64,000 bases of DNA from contig NZ_BKCF01000004.1 of NCBI RefSeq assembly GCF_009014635.1, positions 186,001-250,000 of the forward strand. Reading direction: 5' to 3'. The stretch comes from Patiriisocius marinistellae. GTDB taxonomy: Bacteria > Bacteroidota > Bacteroidia > Flavobacteriales > Flavobacteriaceae. Shown here piece after piece: positions 32,977-42,182 of the stretch (position 1 is its first letter; every line of letters starts with the position of its first letter). A program made the position numbers and the translations under genes. The notes under the pieces are model-generated. The model was not told the DNA's origin. It worked only from the letters and a program-made list of their open reading frames with translations, and ran no database searches.

Positions 32977-33711
32977 CTAAAAATTAAGCGAATTATTGTT
33001 TATAAAAGCTAAAAATTTTGATTTGTATTGTTCTGAAACTGTAATGCGTTGTTTATTAATTATAATTTGACTACGTTCTATTACTTCAATACTTTTTAAA
33101 GCTACAATAAAAGAACGATGTACACGCATAAATTGGGTTTCAGGTAATTCTTCCTCCAGAGATTTTAGGCTCATCAACGTTAAAATAGGCTTTGGGTTGT
33201 CTTTCAACCATATTTTTATATAGTCTTTAAGCCCTTCAAAATATAAAACATCTGCGAGTTTTATTCTTAATTGTTTGTATTCAGATTTTACAAAAAGGAA
33301 TTCCTTTTCTTCGGAAAGAATACTTTTTCGAACTCCTTTAAACAACTCAAACCATGTGTTTGCTTTATTAGCTGCAGCAAGAAATTCTGCATAATCAAAA
33401 GGTTTTAATAAATAATCTATAGCTTCAACTTTAAAACCTTCTAACGCATAATGATCAAAAGCAGTAGTAAAAATAACACGCGTTTCTTTTGGCAACATTT
33501 TAGAGAATTCAATACCTGTTAAATCAGGCATTTGTATGTCTAAAAACAATAAGTCTACAGGATTGTTTTTAATAAACTCCATAGCTTCAATTGCGCTACT
33601 ACACTTTTGTTTTAGATCTAAAAAAGGTGTTTTCTCCACATAACTTTCTACTAAATTTAAAGCCATAGGCTCATCATCTACAATAACACAAGATATTTTT
33701 AGGTTGCTCAT
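32977..33711 (-). CDS. LytTR-type response regulator (with MacAB operon)
   Basis: A 244-residue regulator. The receiver domain (about 1-125) has VIVDDEPMAL, phospho-Asp in LLFLDIQMPDLTG (residue about 57) and the Lys in YLLKPFDY. The LytTR DNA-binding domain occupies about 140-244 (FVKSEYKQLRIKLADVLYFEGLKDYIKIWL, FMRVHRSFIV). It starts three bases after its kinase gene and is the last gene of the TolC-MacA-MacB-kinase-regulator operon. Such regulators often control their own transport operon. Confidence 0.95.
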   Translation of the reverse strand: MSNLKISCVIVDDEPMALNLVESYVEKTPFLDLKQKCSSAIEAMEFIKNNPVDLLFLDIQMPDLTGIEFSKMLPKETRVIFTTAFDHYALEGFKVEAIDYLLKPFDYAEFLAAANKANTWFELFKGVRKSILSEEKEFLFVKSEYKQLRIKLADVLYFEGLKDYIKIWLKDNPKPILTLMSLKSLEEELPETQFMRVHRSFIVALKSIEVIERSQIIINKQRITVSEQYKSKFLAFINNNSLNF

Positions 33712-33714
33712 AAT

Positions 33715-34752
33715 TTAGTTGGTTTCAATTTCTAATTGGGCTACAAAACGCGATTCTTTTGCAAAGGTTTTAAAACTGTTTTTGTTTGGATACAACAATT
33801 CTAATCGTTTTTTAATATTAGGAAGTCCTATTCCTGAGCCGCTTTTATCTTCGGTTTTCTTCGGAAAGTTATGATTTTCGATAGTAAATAAAACTGTTTG
33901 ATTATCACACGTCATATTAATATCAATAGTACTTGCTTTACTAGCGGAAACACCATGTTTAAAAGCGTTTTCAATTAATGAAATAAATAATAAAGGTGCA
34001 ATTTTAATTCCAGTTTCAGCAGAAGGAAAACTATAATTAACAACTGTTTTGTCAGACACACGAAGCTTCATAAGCTCGATATATTTTTTCATAAAATCTA
34101 TTTCCTTTGATAAAGCAATTGATTCTTCGCTTGTTTCATATAACATATATCGCATCAACTTACTCAAACTATGTATTGATATTTTGGCTTGATCTGGCGA
34201 AATATCTACCATAGCATAAATATTATTCAATGAATTGAAAAAGAAATGCGGTTGTAATTGGTAATGTAAATGTTGTAACTCTGACTGTAATTTAAAATTA
34301 GTAGCTTCCTTACGTTCTGCTTCTGTTTTCACCCAACGTTTTGTTGTTTTTACTGCAATTGAAAACAATAAAGGTGCCATATAAGATACCATTTGAACGT
34401 AAATAAACATCTTAAATGGTGGACCAGAACTATCACTACTATTTGGCCGTTTTTTAGCAATATCTTGAAAAAAAGCACCTTCAAGCGCTTCCTTAAAATA
34501 AATGAATAACGCAATGCAAATCACATTAATACCTACAAACCAAACTGTTTTTTTTGTAAATAAAAACTTATCTATTAGCACAAAATAATTGAGATAAAAT
34601 AATACAGCAGATAGCACTAACGGAATCCAAAAATGAATAACCACTCTATCAATGTCTTGCTCTTGACCGTAAGACAATAAGTAGGGCATACTAAATAGCA
34701 CAAACCAAACTAGAATGTGAGATAACAGTGTTATGTTTTTATTTTTAATCAT
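33715..34752 (-). CDS. LytS-type sensor histidine kinase (with MacAB operon)
   Basis: A 345-residue membrane kinase. Four hydrophobic helices lie within about 1-140, with no large periplasmic domain, so it probably senses the membrane or a membrane-bound ligand. The His-kinase domain has LQPHFFFNSLNNIYAM (phospho-His near 165), LFISLIENAFKHG (N-box) and GIGLPNIKKRLELLYP (G-box), the His_kinase type of LytS/YehU-like proteins. It is seven bases after the permease gene. A signal of antimicrobial or metal stress is plausible but not shown. Confidence 0.93.
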   Translation of the reverse strand: MIKNKNITLLSHILVWFVLFSMPYLLSYGQEQDIDRVVIHFWIPLVLSAVLFYLNYFVLIDKFLFTKKTVWFVGINVICIALFIYFKEALEGAFFQDIAKKRPNSSDSSGPPFKMFIYVQMVSYMAPLLFSIAVKTTKRWVKTEAERKEATNFKLQSELQHLHYQLQPHFFFNSLNNIYAMVDISPDQAKISIHSLSKLMRYMLYETSEESIALSKEIDFMKKYIELMKLRVSDKTVVNYSFPSAETGIKIAPLLFISLIENAFKHGVSASKASTIDINMTCDNQTVLFTIENHNFPKKTEDKSGSGIGLPNIKKRLELLYPNKNSFKTFAKESRFVAQLEIETN

Positions 34753-34759
34753 AAGTTTT

Positions 34760-35980
34760 TTATTCGTAACGTAACGCGGTTATTGGATCTAAAGCTGAAG
34801 CTTTTCTGGCAGGATACCATCCAAAAAAGATACCTGTTATTGCACAGACTGCAAAAGAAATTACTATAGAATACAAAGCTACACTTGTAGGCCAATTTAA
34901 AAAGTTTTCGATAAAAACTGTGGCTCCAAGTCCTAAGATTACACCAAGCAATCCACCAGTGATGCTTATTAAAATAGCTTCGATTAAAAACTGCATTAAA
35001 ATATCCGATCCTTTGCCACCAACAGCCATACGCAAACCAATTTCCTTTGTTCGCTCTTTTACAGAAACGTACATGATATTCATAATACCAATACCACCAA
35101 TTAGTAACGATATACTTGCAACTGCAACTAATAGTACGGTTAGCATTTCGCTAGTAGAACTAAAGGTTGAAATTAATTCTTCCATAGAACGTACACTAAA
35201 ATCATCCTCTTCAGCATCTAATAATTTATGCTCAGTTCTTAAAATTTCTGTAACCTGAGTTACAGCATCAGCAGCATCATCTTCACTAATTGCAGAAGCT
35301 ATAACTTGATTTAAATAGTCTATTGCCAGAATACGTTTTTGAACCGTTGTATAAGGCGCAATAACCACATCATCTTGATCTTGACCAAAGGTATTTTCTC
35401 CTTTTTCTTCTAGAACACCAATAACTTTAAATGGAATATTATTAAAACGAATCATCTGTCCAACAGGCTCTTGACCATCTGAAAATACATTATCGACAAC
35501 CGTTTGCCCTATTACTACAACTTTTGAAGCCGATTGGACATCTACATTCGTAAACATACTACCGCTTTGCAGTCCAACAACTTTAATCTCTAGATAATCT
35601 GGATTAACACCATAAATTGTAGAAGGCCAGTTGTTAGAGCCGTTAATAACTTGTCCACCACCATTTACAACAGGTGTTACATAACTTAATAAATCGGCTT
35701 GCGCTTTTATCACTTCGTAATTTTGAAGCGTTAATGTTTGCACATCTCCTCCACTACCTCTAGCTGGACCTCTATCGTCTGCTCCTGGTTGTATGGTAAT
35801 CATATTTGAACCCATATTTGAAATGGTAGAACGAATACTTTCTTTAGAACCTTCACCAATAGCTAACATAGCAATTACAGACGCTACACCAATGATAATA
35901 CCTAACATAGTCAGCAAGGTTCTCATTTTATTAAGGACAATTGCCTTAAAAGCAATTTTTATTAAATTTAATAGTCTCAT
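34760..35980 (-). CDS. MacB-type ABC transporter permease
   Basis: A 406-residue inner-membrane protein with the MacB topology: one N-terminal helix (MRTLLTMLGIIIGVASVIAM), a periplasmic domain at about 40-265 (MacB_PCD, GSNMITIQPGADDRG), and an FtsX core with three C-terminal helices. MYVSVKERTKEIGLRMAVGGKGSDIL is the FtsX cytosolic loop that contacts the ATPase. In a MacAB pump it works with the ATPase at 35983 and the adaptor at 36732. The ATPase stop and this start are two bases apart, so they are coupled. Substrate unknown; macrolides, peptides and lipids are known for relatives. Confidence 0.92.
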   Translation of the reverse strand: MRLLNLIKIAFKAIVLNKMRTLLTMLGIIIGVASVIAMLAIGEGSKESIRSTISNMGSNMITIQPGADDRGPARGSGGDVQTLTLQNYEVIKAQADLLSYVTPVVNGGGQVINGSNNWPSTIYGVNPDYLEIKVVGLQSGSMFTNVDVQSASKVVVIGQTVVDNVFSDGQEPVGQMIRFNNIPFKVIGVLEEKGENTFGQDQDDVVIAPYTTVQKRILAIDYLNQVIASAISEDDAADAVTQVTEILRTEHKLLDAEEDDFSVRSMEELISTFSSTSEMLTVLLVAVASISLLIGGIGIMNIMYVSVKERTKEIGLRMAVGGKGSDILMQFLIEAILISITGGLLGVILGLGATVFIENFLNWPTSVALYSIVISFAVCAITGIFFGWYPARKASALDPITALRYE

Positions 35981-35982
35981 AA

Positions 35983-36726
35983 TTAATCGTCTTGTTTAGG
36001 CAGTTTAGCTAATTGCTCTGCTGCAGATTGTACTTTATGATTTTTATAGTCTTGCATGATACTTCCATCTTTTAATACAATAGTTCTGCTACTAAAAGTG
36101 GCTATATCAGGCTCGTGTGTAACAAAAGTGATGGTAATCCCTTTTTGATTTAGCTCCTGAAACAGCGACATAATTTCGTACGATGTTCTTGTGTCTAGGT
36201 TTCCTGTAGCTTCATCTGCCAGAATCATTACTGGATTATTTACCAAGGATCTTGCGATAGCAACACGTTGTTGTTGTCCTCCTGAAAGCTGCGAAGGTGT
36301 ATGATGCAATCTATCTCCTAAACCAACCATTTCTAATGCTTTTATAGCACGTTCTCTGCGCTCTTCAGTTGACACTTTACTGTTATATAACAAGGGTAAT
36401 TCTACATTTTCTATTGCAGATGTTCTTGCTAATAAGTTATAAGATTGAAATATGAATCCTATCTTTTCGTTTCTTATGGTTGCTAATTCATTTCGGCTTA
36501 AAGCCTTAACACTTACTCCATCAATTTCATATTCACCAGAGGTTGGTTGATCTAAACACCCTAAAATGTTAAGCATCGTACTTTTTCCAGAACCACTAGA
36601 TCCCATTATGGTAACAAATTCGCCTTCTTTTATATTAAACGAAATTCCTTTTAAGGCATGTACCGTTTCGGTTCCCATGGTAAACTGACGTTTTAAGTCT
36701 TCTATTTTAATAATGTCTTTACTCAT
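35983..36726 (-). CDS. MacB/LolD-type ABC ATPase
   Basis: A 247-residue cytosolic ATPase. Walker [16 protein letters not shown] (near 42), signature [16 protein letters not shown] and Walker [18 protein letters not shown] are intact, and the switch His is in FVTHEPD. This is the MacB/LolD group, separate here from its permease, as is common in Bacteroidota. It lies in the middle of the operon: five bases after the adaptor gene and two before the permease. Confidence 0.95.
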   Translation of the reverse strand: MSKDIIKIEDLKRQFTMGTETVHALKGISFNIKEGEFVTIMGSSGSGKSTMLNILGCLDQPTSGEYEIDGVSVKALSRNELATIRNEKIGFIFQSYNLLARTSAIENVELPLLYNSKVSTEERRERAIKALEMVGLGDRLHHTPSQLSGGQQQRVAIARSLVNNPVMILADEATGNLDTRTSYEIMSLFQELNQKGITITFVTHEPDIATFSSRTIVLKDGSIMQDYKNHKVQSAAEQLAKLPKQDD

Positions 36727-36731
36727 GGCTT

Positions 36732-37940
36732 TTATTTTTTCTTGTTTCCTCCTGGACGTTGTGGCATAAACGGACTTTCGTTTGCTCCTGCTGGTCCTGA
36801 AGCTTCTGCTTTTGATACACCTTTTAAACTATATACTAGCTCATCACCTTCATTAACTCCGCTTAACACTTGTACATTTACTCCATCACTAGCGCCTAAT
36901 GTTACTGTTTTTGGTGTTATACTTCTATCTTTTCCTAATACCCAAAGTGTAGTTTCTTTTTTTGAAGCTGTACTAACATTGTTTGATAAGTTATGATGTG
37001 TATTGTAAGACGCTAATGTTTCAGTTTCTGGAGTAAAGTTTATGGCTTTAGCTTCCGCAGTTAACACATCATTTAATTCCAATGTGAAAATTGAAATGGT
37101 TGCTGTTAACCCTGGTTTTAGTTTTAAATCTGGATTGTGTGCCTTAATAACCACTGTGTACGTTACTACGTTTGAGGTAACTGTTGGATCTAAACGAACT
37201 TGTGTGACTTCACCTTCAAAAGTTTCGCCTAAATAAGCATCTACTGTAAAGGTTACACGTTGTCCTTCTTTTACATTTCCAATATCTGCTTCATCTACAT
37301 CTGCTTCTACTTGCATTTCTTTTAAATCTTGAGCAATTGTAAATAAGGTTGGCGTGCTTAAACTTGCTGCAACGGTTTGTCCTTCGTCTATAGCACGAGA
37401 TAATACGACACCATCAATTGGCGAATAAATATTTGCATAACCTAAATTGGTTCTAGCCGATTGTAAGTCTGAATAACGTTGAGTTACTGTACCTTTAGCA
37501 GTTGCATAGTTAAATGCAGCATTATCAAAATCTGATTTACTTATGACTTGATTATCGTATAATGTTTGTTGTCTGTCGTAAATAGTTTTGGTATAATTCC
37601 TTTGGCTTACAGCATTATCGTAAGCTGCTTGTGCTTGTGTTTTTGCAGCATTTAAGTTAGTTTTATCTAATTCTGCAATAAGCTGACCTTCTTTAACAAC
37701 GCTATTATAATCTACATAGATTTTCTCGACAACTCCAGAAACCTGTGTACCAACTTCTACTTGTGTAATTGGCTCAATAGTTCCCGTTGCAGTAACCATA
37801 GTAGTTACATTATTTATTTTTGCTGTAACTGTTTTAGGCTCTATAACAATAGCATCATCAATTTTCATAAAACTGAATGCTATAATAGCAAGTATCACTA
37901 ATACTACGCTTCCTAATATAATTTTCTTTTTAGTTTTCAT
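36732..37940 (-). CDS. MacA-type periplasmic adaptor
   Basis: A 402-residue membrane-fusion protein. An N-terminal anchor helix (KKIILGSVVLVILAIIAFSFMKI) is followed by lipoyl-like halves (VTATGTIEPITQVEVGTQVSGVVEKIYVDY and ANIYSPIDGVVLSRAIDEGQTV) around an alpha-hairpin (about 90-155), then a beta-barrel domain. The tail is rich in Gly/Pro (AGANESPFMPQRPGGNKKK). It joins the MacB-type pump to the TolC-like outer channel. It lies seven bases after the TolC gene. Confidence 0.93.
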   Translation of the reverse strand: MKTKKKIILGSVVLVILAIIAFSFMKIDDAIVIEPKTVTAKINNVTTMVTATGTIEPITQVEVGTQVSGVVEKIYVDYNSVVKEGQLIAELDKTNLNAAKTQAQAAYDNAVSQRNYTKTIYDRQQTLYDNQVISKSDFDNAAFNYATAKGTVTQRYSDLQSARTNLGYANIYSPIDGVVLSRAIDEGQTVAASLSTPTLFTIAQDLKEMQVEADVDEADIGNVKEGQRVTFTVDAYLGETFEGEVTQVRLDPTVTSNVVTYTVVIKAHNPDLKLKPGLTATISIFTLELNDVLTAEAKAINFTPETETLASYNTHHNLSNNVSTASKKETTLWVLGKDRSITPKTVTLGASDGVNVQVLSGVNEGDELVYSLKGVSKAEASGPAGANESPFMPQRPGGNKKK

Positions 37941-37947
37941 AATTCTG

Positions 37948-39282
37948 TTAATTAATTTTAATATCGTTTCCTTGGTAAAATTGTAATAATTGGTGGTATA
38001 AAATATTTAAGTATTTTGCTTGCAAATAGTTTTGTTGAGTATTTGTAAATGTGTTTTGACTTATTACTAAATCGGTTGTACTTAAATCTCCTAATTCATA
38101 CTTTTTTTGTGCTAACTTATAACTTTGCTCTGCTGCTGCTTTAGAAGCTTCTGACGCTACTAATTGCTCTTGAGCAGAAATTGCATTTTGGTAAGCAGTT
38201 TCAACTTTTTTATAAACTTCTTTTTCCGTAGTTTGCTTTTGTATTTGGGCTTTTTCAATATTTATAGTCGCCGTTTGCACCTCTGCTTTTGTTTGGTTTC
38301 TATTAAAAATTGGAATCGTTAACGATAGCCCTAATTTCTGATTAAAATTAACATCAAACTGATCTGAAAATGTGTTATCATTTATACTTGTGTAACCAGA
38401 CCCAATGCTTCCTGTTAATGCTAATGTTGGTAAAAACCCACCTTTAGCAATGTCTAATTCTTTTTCGCTTGCTGCAATATTTAAATTACTAGTTTGTATT
38501 TCTGGCAAAAAGCCTAAGGCATTATTATAGATTTCGTTTTTATTAAGTTCTAAGTTTATTAAATCTATATCATCGTCTATACTTTTAATTTCAATAGTAT
38601 CTAAAGGCGATAATTCTAATAATTGTTTCAATTGAATGATGTATTGCTGGTAATCGTTTTTAGCTGCAATTACATTGTACTTATTTGTTGCTGCTTGACT
38701 TTGAGCTTCTGTATAATCACTTAATGCAATTGTTCCTGCATCTAATCGTGCTTTTGCTCTTAGCACTTCTTTTTCTGAAGCATTTACATTATTTTCTGCA
38801 ATAGCAATACTTTCTTTACTATAAAGCGTTTGTAAATAAATTTCTAAAATACTTAGAGCTATATTATTTTTTTCTACTTCCTCTTGGTAAAGACTCTGCT
38901 CTAGAAACAATTTATTCTGTTCTATTTGATTGCTAATTTGATTACCCTGAAACAAAGTCATTGAACTATTTATCCCAACATTTGTACTGTGAATTTGATC
39001 TGTAACAAAGTTGCTTGTAATTGGATCTATAGTACTTCCGTTAGAAAAGCTCTGCGATGCACTACCAAATAAATTAGGTAGCCTAGACGACTTCGCTTTG
39101 CTATAATCTACCTCTGCGATACTTTTATTTAACGCCGCATCTTTAACAACTATGTTATTTTCTAGAGCATAATCTATAAGCTCTTCTAAAGACCACACTT
39201 TTCCAGTTGTAGTTGGTAAGCTTTCTTGCGCAAACGATAATTGCACAAAAATGAAACTTGCTATGATGATATATAATTTCAT
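37948..39282 (-). CDS. TolC-family outer-membrane efflux protein
   Basis: A 444-residue protein with a signal peptide ending near SFAQ (residue 18). WSLEELIDYALENN starts a typical outer-membrane efflux repeat, and the second repeat (about 255-440) includes KAQIQKQTTEKEVYKKVETAYQNA and LAQKKYELGDLSTTDLV. Long alpha-helical pairs are expected to form the periplasmic tunnel. It is the first gene of the six-gene TolC-MacA-ATPase-permease-LytS-LytTR operon, with gaps of 2-7 bases thereafter. Confidence 0.93.
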   Translation of the reverse strand: MKLYIIIASFIFVQLSFAQESLPTTTGKVWSLEELIDYALENNIVVKDAALNKSIAEVDYSKAKSSRLPNLFGSASQSFSNGSTIDPITSNFVTDQIHSTNVGINSSMTLFQGNQISNQIEQNKLFLEQSLYQEEVEKNNIALSILEIYLQTLYSKESIAIAENNVNASEKEVLRAKARLDAGTIALSDYTEAQSQAATNKYNVIAAKNDYQQYIIQLKQLLELSPLDTIEIKSIDDDIDLINLELNKNEIYNNALGFLPEIQTSNLNIAASEKELDIAKGGFLPTLALTGSIGSGYTSINDNTFSDQFDVNFNQKLGLSLTIPIFNRNQTKAEVQTATINIEKAQIQKQTTEKEVYKKVETAYQNAISAQEQLVASEASKAAAEQSYKLAQKKYELGDLSTTDLVISQNTFTNTQQNYLQAKYLNILYHQLLQFYQGNDIKIN

Positions 39283-39499
39283 TGTATTGAATGTTTTGAT
39301 TTAACACTTCAAAGGTGAAACTATATGATTATCTATAAAAAAGTAATAGATGTACTAGGCTTTTGACTATATGAATGATACAATTTTATCGATGAGAATT
39401 TTATGCATTATTGTTCAAAATAAATCTAGGTATTTTTATTTATAAATTTCTATGTGCATATATTAATATCTTTATTCTTATTTAAAACCAATTCATATT

Positions 39500-40249
39500 T
39501 TATGAAGATAATTCCTGCTTTAGTTTAACAGCAAGTGTTTCAGTCTTTTTACGCAAATCTTTAGCATAATTTAAGAGTATTTCAGTTTGTAATAATCTAT
39601 CGATAATACTATTTTGATATTCCCTACTATTTAATAGCGTTTCATAGTTTGATTGTTGTCCAAATGTTCTAATCTGATTAAAGTTTTCATCAACCTTTGA
39701 CAACATATCTGAAAGCGAAATATGTTTTTCAATAATCGGTTTTAATTTATTTGTAACGATATTCCCTATATTTATTTCTTGACTTTCAAATATTTTAATC
39801 TCGTTAGGATATTCTGCAATTAAAACTTTTAAAGATTCATTTTCAAGAAATTCAAATTTATTTGTATTATTTATAGAATTTAGTGCATCATTTCTCAAAT
39901 TTGTATATCTAAATTTCATTTGTACAATTATATCCTTTGTTTCTTGTGTCAATTTGTTTGATTTTACCCCCACATAATTGAGTGTATTTTGAAGAGATAA
40001 TGTATTTGTATTATACCTAACAATTGAGCTATCTAGAACATTCAAATTTGTACGCAATTCATCATACAAACTTTCGTATATTTTCACCTCAACTATTCTA
40101 TTTTTTCTAATATCATTTAAATTATTAATTTTCCAGGCAATTGAAATACCAATTACTATTAAGAGAATTTCTCCAAGAGCGTATAACAGGTAACTTTTAA
40201 ATTTTCCAGATTCAATTAATTTTCTTCTAACTTTCCTAAACAACTTCAT
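39500..40249 (-). CDS. DUF6090-family membrane protein
   Basis: A 249-residue protein starting MKLFRKVRRKLIESGKFKSYLLYALGEI, a basic N-terminus followed by one transmembrane helix (LLIVIGISIAWKI), then NLNDIRKNR and a long alpha-helical extracytoplasmic part. This N-terminal pattern is characteristic of DUF6090, a family often found in several copies in marine flavobacteria with no known function. It stands alone, 217 bases upstream of the TolC gene start, with its own possible promoter. Confidence 0.85.
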   Translation of the reverse strand: MKLFRKVRRKLIESGKFKSYLLYALGEILLIVIGISIAWKINNLNDIRKNRIVEVKIYESLYDELRTNLNVLDSSIVRYNTNTLSLQNTLNYVGVKSNKLTQETKDIIVQMKFRYTNLRNDALNSINNTNKFEFLENESLKVLIAEYPNEIKIFESQEINIGNIVTNKLKPIIEKHISLSDMLSKVDENFNQIRTFGQQSNYETLLNSREYQNSIIDRLLQTEILLNYAKDLRKKTETLAVKLKQELSS

Positions 40250-40621
40250 AATTAATATTTATTTACATATACTTACTTCATTGAAAAAGTTGGCATGAAA
40301 GATTATCATATTTCTCAGCGTTTTTTTTATCAGGAATATATTTTTTGACTAAATTATAAAACCCAAATAATGAACCTATTAATTAATTTTTAAACTTATA
40401 GTCTTTTACTATCTCAAAAAGCTTCACAATTATTTGTGAAGCTTTTTCCTATTGTAACCTACTCAATATTTTTTTTACTTTTTATAAAAATATGTAAGGT
40501 TTTTACTCGTTAAGTAGAATGGCTAATTCAAATTATGAGTACATCCCAACTTCTTTTTATAAAAATCGCTGTTGAGATAATTTATGATGGTTATTAGTTT
40601 TTCTGAAATATTAAATAATTA
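40250..40621. other. Gene-free gap between DUF6090 and third YHYH gene
   Basis: About 370 AT-rich bases. It holds the strong terminator at 40415-40446 and, presumably, the promoter of the DUF6090 gene in the left half; no clear TAnnTTTG box or ORF was found. Confidence 0.6.
40415..40446 (-). terminator. Strong terminator after the third YHYH gene
   Basis: AAAAAGCTTCACAA and TTGTGAAGCTTTTT form a perfect 14-pair stem with a four-base loop; A- and T-rich flanks let it work in either direction. It lies 175 bases after the YHYH-3 stop. Confidence 0.85.
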
Positions 40622-41584
40622 CTAATTGTGCTTTGGTCTTCCATCTTGTGGCGACCGCCCACCACCTGGAGGTCGTTCTCCAGGTGGTAGTCCATGTCGC
40701 TCTTCTTCAAATTCACCCATTAAACAACGTGGTATATATGGGTAGCTATCTGTAACTAAATAAGCGTAAGTTCCATTTATAGTGGTGCCGTTACAAGCAT
40801 CCAAGTCTCCCAATTTCTCTACATATTCCCAGTCTGAAACAAACGTACCATCTGGATGACTTTCATCTATTTCTACTTCAAATTGATTGCCTGGTCTGCT
40901 ATATTCACAGTCCTCTCCCTCACGATTATTATCGTATAACTTATAACTAGGTGTATAAGCACCACTTTTAGAATAATACATTGCAAACCCATCTTTCGCA
41001 AAACCAATGTGAACAAGATCATTACCCGTATCAAATTTTTCTATAATAGAAGTTGGTGTCCCATGGTAGTGATAAGCACCAGTAGGTTGTACGTGGGCGT
41101 TATTAAAATCCAATCCCATAGCAATAAGCTCTTGTTTTGCCTCAACTCTGTAACGTTCTCCACTTTCACATATAACTACCTCAGCAGTTTCGGGTTCAAA
41201 TTTCACTCCGTTCAAAGCAACACCTGGCTCCCTAACCCATTGTGCTTTGCCAGTAAATTTTGGATTAACAGGCAATAAGTATGATTTATTTTGAGAGGAA
41301 ATTGTATTAGGATTTCCTTCATTAGGAAATGTCCCAGTTTCATGATTAGGTAATGCATTTGTTATTATTTCACGATGACCATCTTTAATTGTAACTACAG
41401 TTCTTGTACCATATTGATTATCATTCAATACGTAAGAACCAAAATAATTTTCTTCAATTTGAGTATGTGTATGGGTATCCTCCCCATGTGTATGTAAAGC
41501 TAGGGTAGTAGGATTTTTACATCCAACAATTAATCCCCAAATTGCTAATAACACTAAAAATTTTATATCTTTTATTAACTCCAT
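40622..41584 (-). CDS. YHYH-domain lipoprotein 3
   Basis: A 320-residue lipoprotein (signal ending GLIVGC). It has one YHYH motif at 171-174 (PTGAYHYHGTP), followed by LVHIGFAKDGFAMYY, the same conserved family segment as in the other two. Just after the lipid site is a His cluster (LHTHGEDTHTHTQ), suggestive of metal binding. ALPNHETGTFPNEGNP is shared with YHYH-2. The tail is rich in Gly/Pro/Arg (PPGERPPGGGRSP). It lies about 115 bases after the EF-hand gene on the same strand, with a terminator-like hairpin between. Confidence 0.9.
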   Translation of the reverse strand: MELIKDIKFLVLLAIWGLIVGCKNPTTLALHTHGEDTHTHTQIEENYFGSYVLNDNQYGTRTVVTIKDGHREIITNALPNHETGTFPNEGNPNTISSQNKSYLLPVNPKFTGKAQWVREPGVALNGVKFEPETAEVVICESGERYRVEAKQELIAMGLDFNNAHVQPTGAYHYHGTPTSIIEKFDTGNDLVHIGFAKDGFAMYYSKSGAYTPSYKLYDNNREGEDCEYSRPGNQFEVEIDESHPDGTFVSDWEYVEKLGDLDACNGTTINGTYAYLVTDSYPYIPRCLMGEFEEERHGLPPGERPPGGGRSPQDGRPKHN

Positions 41585-41607
41585 TTTAAATCTTTTTTTT
41601 TAAAAAT

Positions 41608-41637
41608 TGAAGCCCTGCATTTGTTTACAGGACTTCA
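41608..41637 (-). terminator. Imperfect hairpin between EF-hand and YHYH-3 genes
   Basis: TTGAAG-CCCTG and CAGG-CTTCAA pair with one mismatch around a loop of about eight bases. On the minus strand it is followed by TTTTTAAAAAAAAA. It may attenuate transcription between the EF-hand and YHYH-3 genes. Confidence 0.5.
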
Positions 41638-41698
41638 ACTAACTAAACAACAATGAAAATTAAATTTCTTTTTTATTAATTATTTAAAATAGCTAATA

Positions 41699-41992
41699 TT
41701 AGTTTGAGCGTCTCTCTTTTCTTTTAGGCTTGGGTGCATCTTTGAATTCCTTTTCCGTAATAAAACCGTCTTCATCCGTATCTATTTCTGTAAAATTTTC
41801 TTTAAGTGGTCCTTTAAGTTCATCCTTTGCAAGTTTTCCGTCTTCATTAGCATCTAATTCTTCTACAAGCTCTGCGAATGTTGGAGGCGCTTTTCTATCA
41901 TTACCTCTTTGCTTTTGTGCATTTGAAAACGTTACAAATGCTAAGCAAAATAATGCTACTAATACGCCTCTTTTTAAGTTTATCGATTTCAT
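41699..41992 (-). CDS. Small secreted EF-hand protein
   Basis: A 97-residue protein from ATG 41992 (MKSINLKRGVLVALFCLAF) with a signal peptide ending near SNAQ. Two EF-hand loops follow: DANEDGKLAKDE and DTDEDGFITEKE, both with acidic residues at positions 1, 3, 5 and 12, so calcium binding is likely. The tail is basic (KPKRKERRSN). It is divergent from the LytS gene at 42183 and reads into the YHYH-3 gene. A longer reading starts at 42013 but adds only MNLKFKN. Calcium sensing near a two-component system is an attractive but unproven idea. Confidence 0.88.
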   Translation of the reverse strand: MKSINLKRGVLVALFCLAFVTFSNAQKQRGNDRKAPPTFAELVEELDANEDGKLAKDELKGPLKENFTEIDTDEDGFITEKEFKDAPKPKRKERRSN

Positions 41993-42182
41993 ATTTTTAA
42001 ATTTTAAGTTCATTATTATGACTACAAATATGCATAATGGTTGAATAGAGAAGTTGAAACTTCAATAAATGAACTCTTGTTTTAAGTGAACACCCATTGA
42101 GATACTGCGAACAATTAAATTCACCAGTCTAAAACACTAAAAATTGAGAGTTTACTGAAAAATTATTCACTTTATTTGCAGT

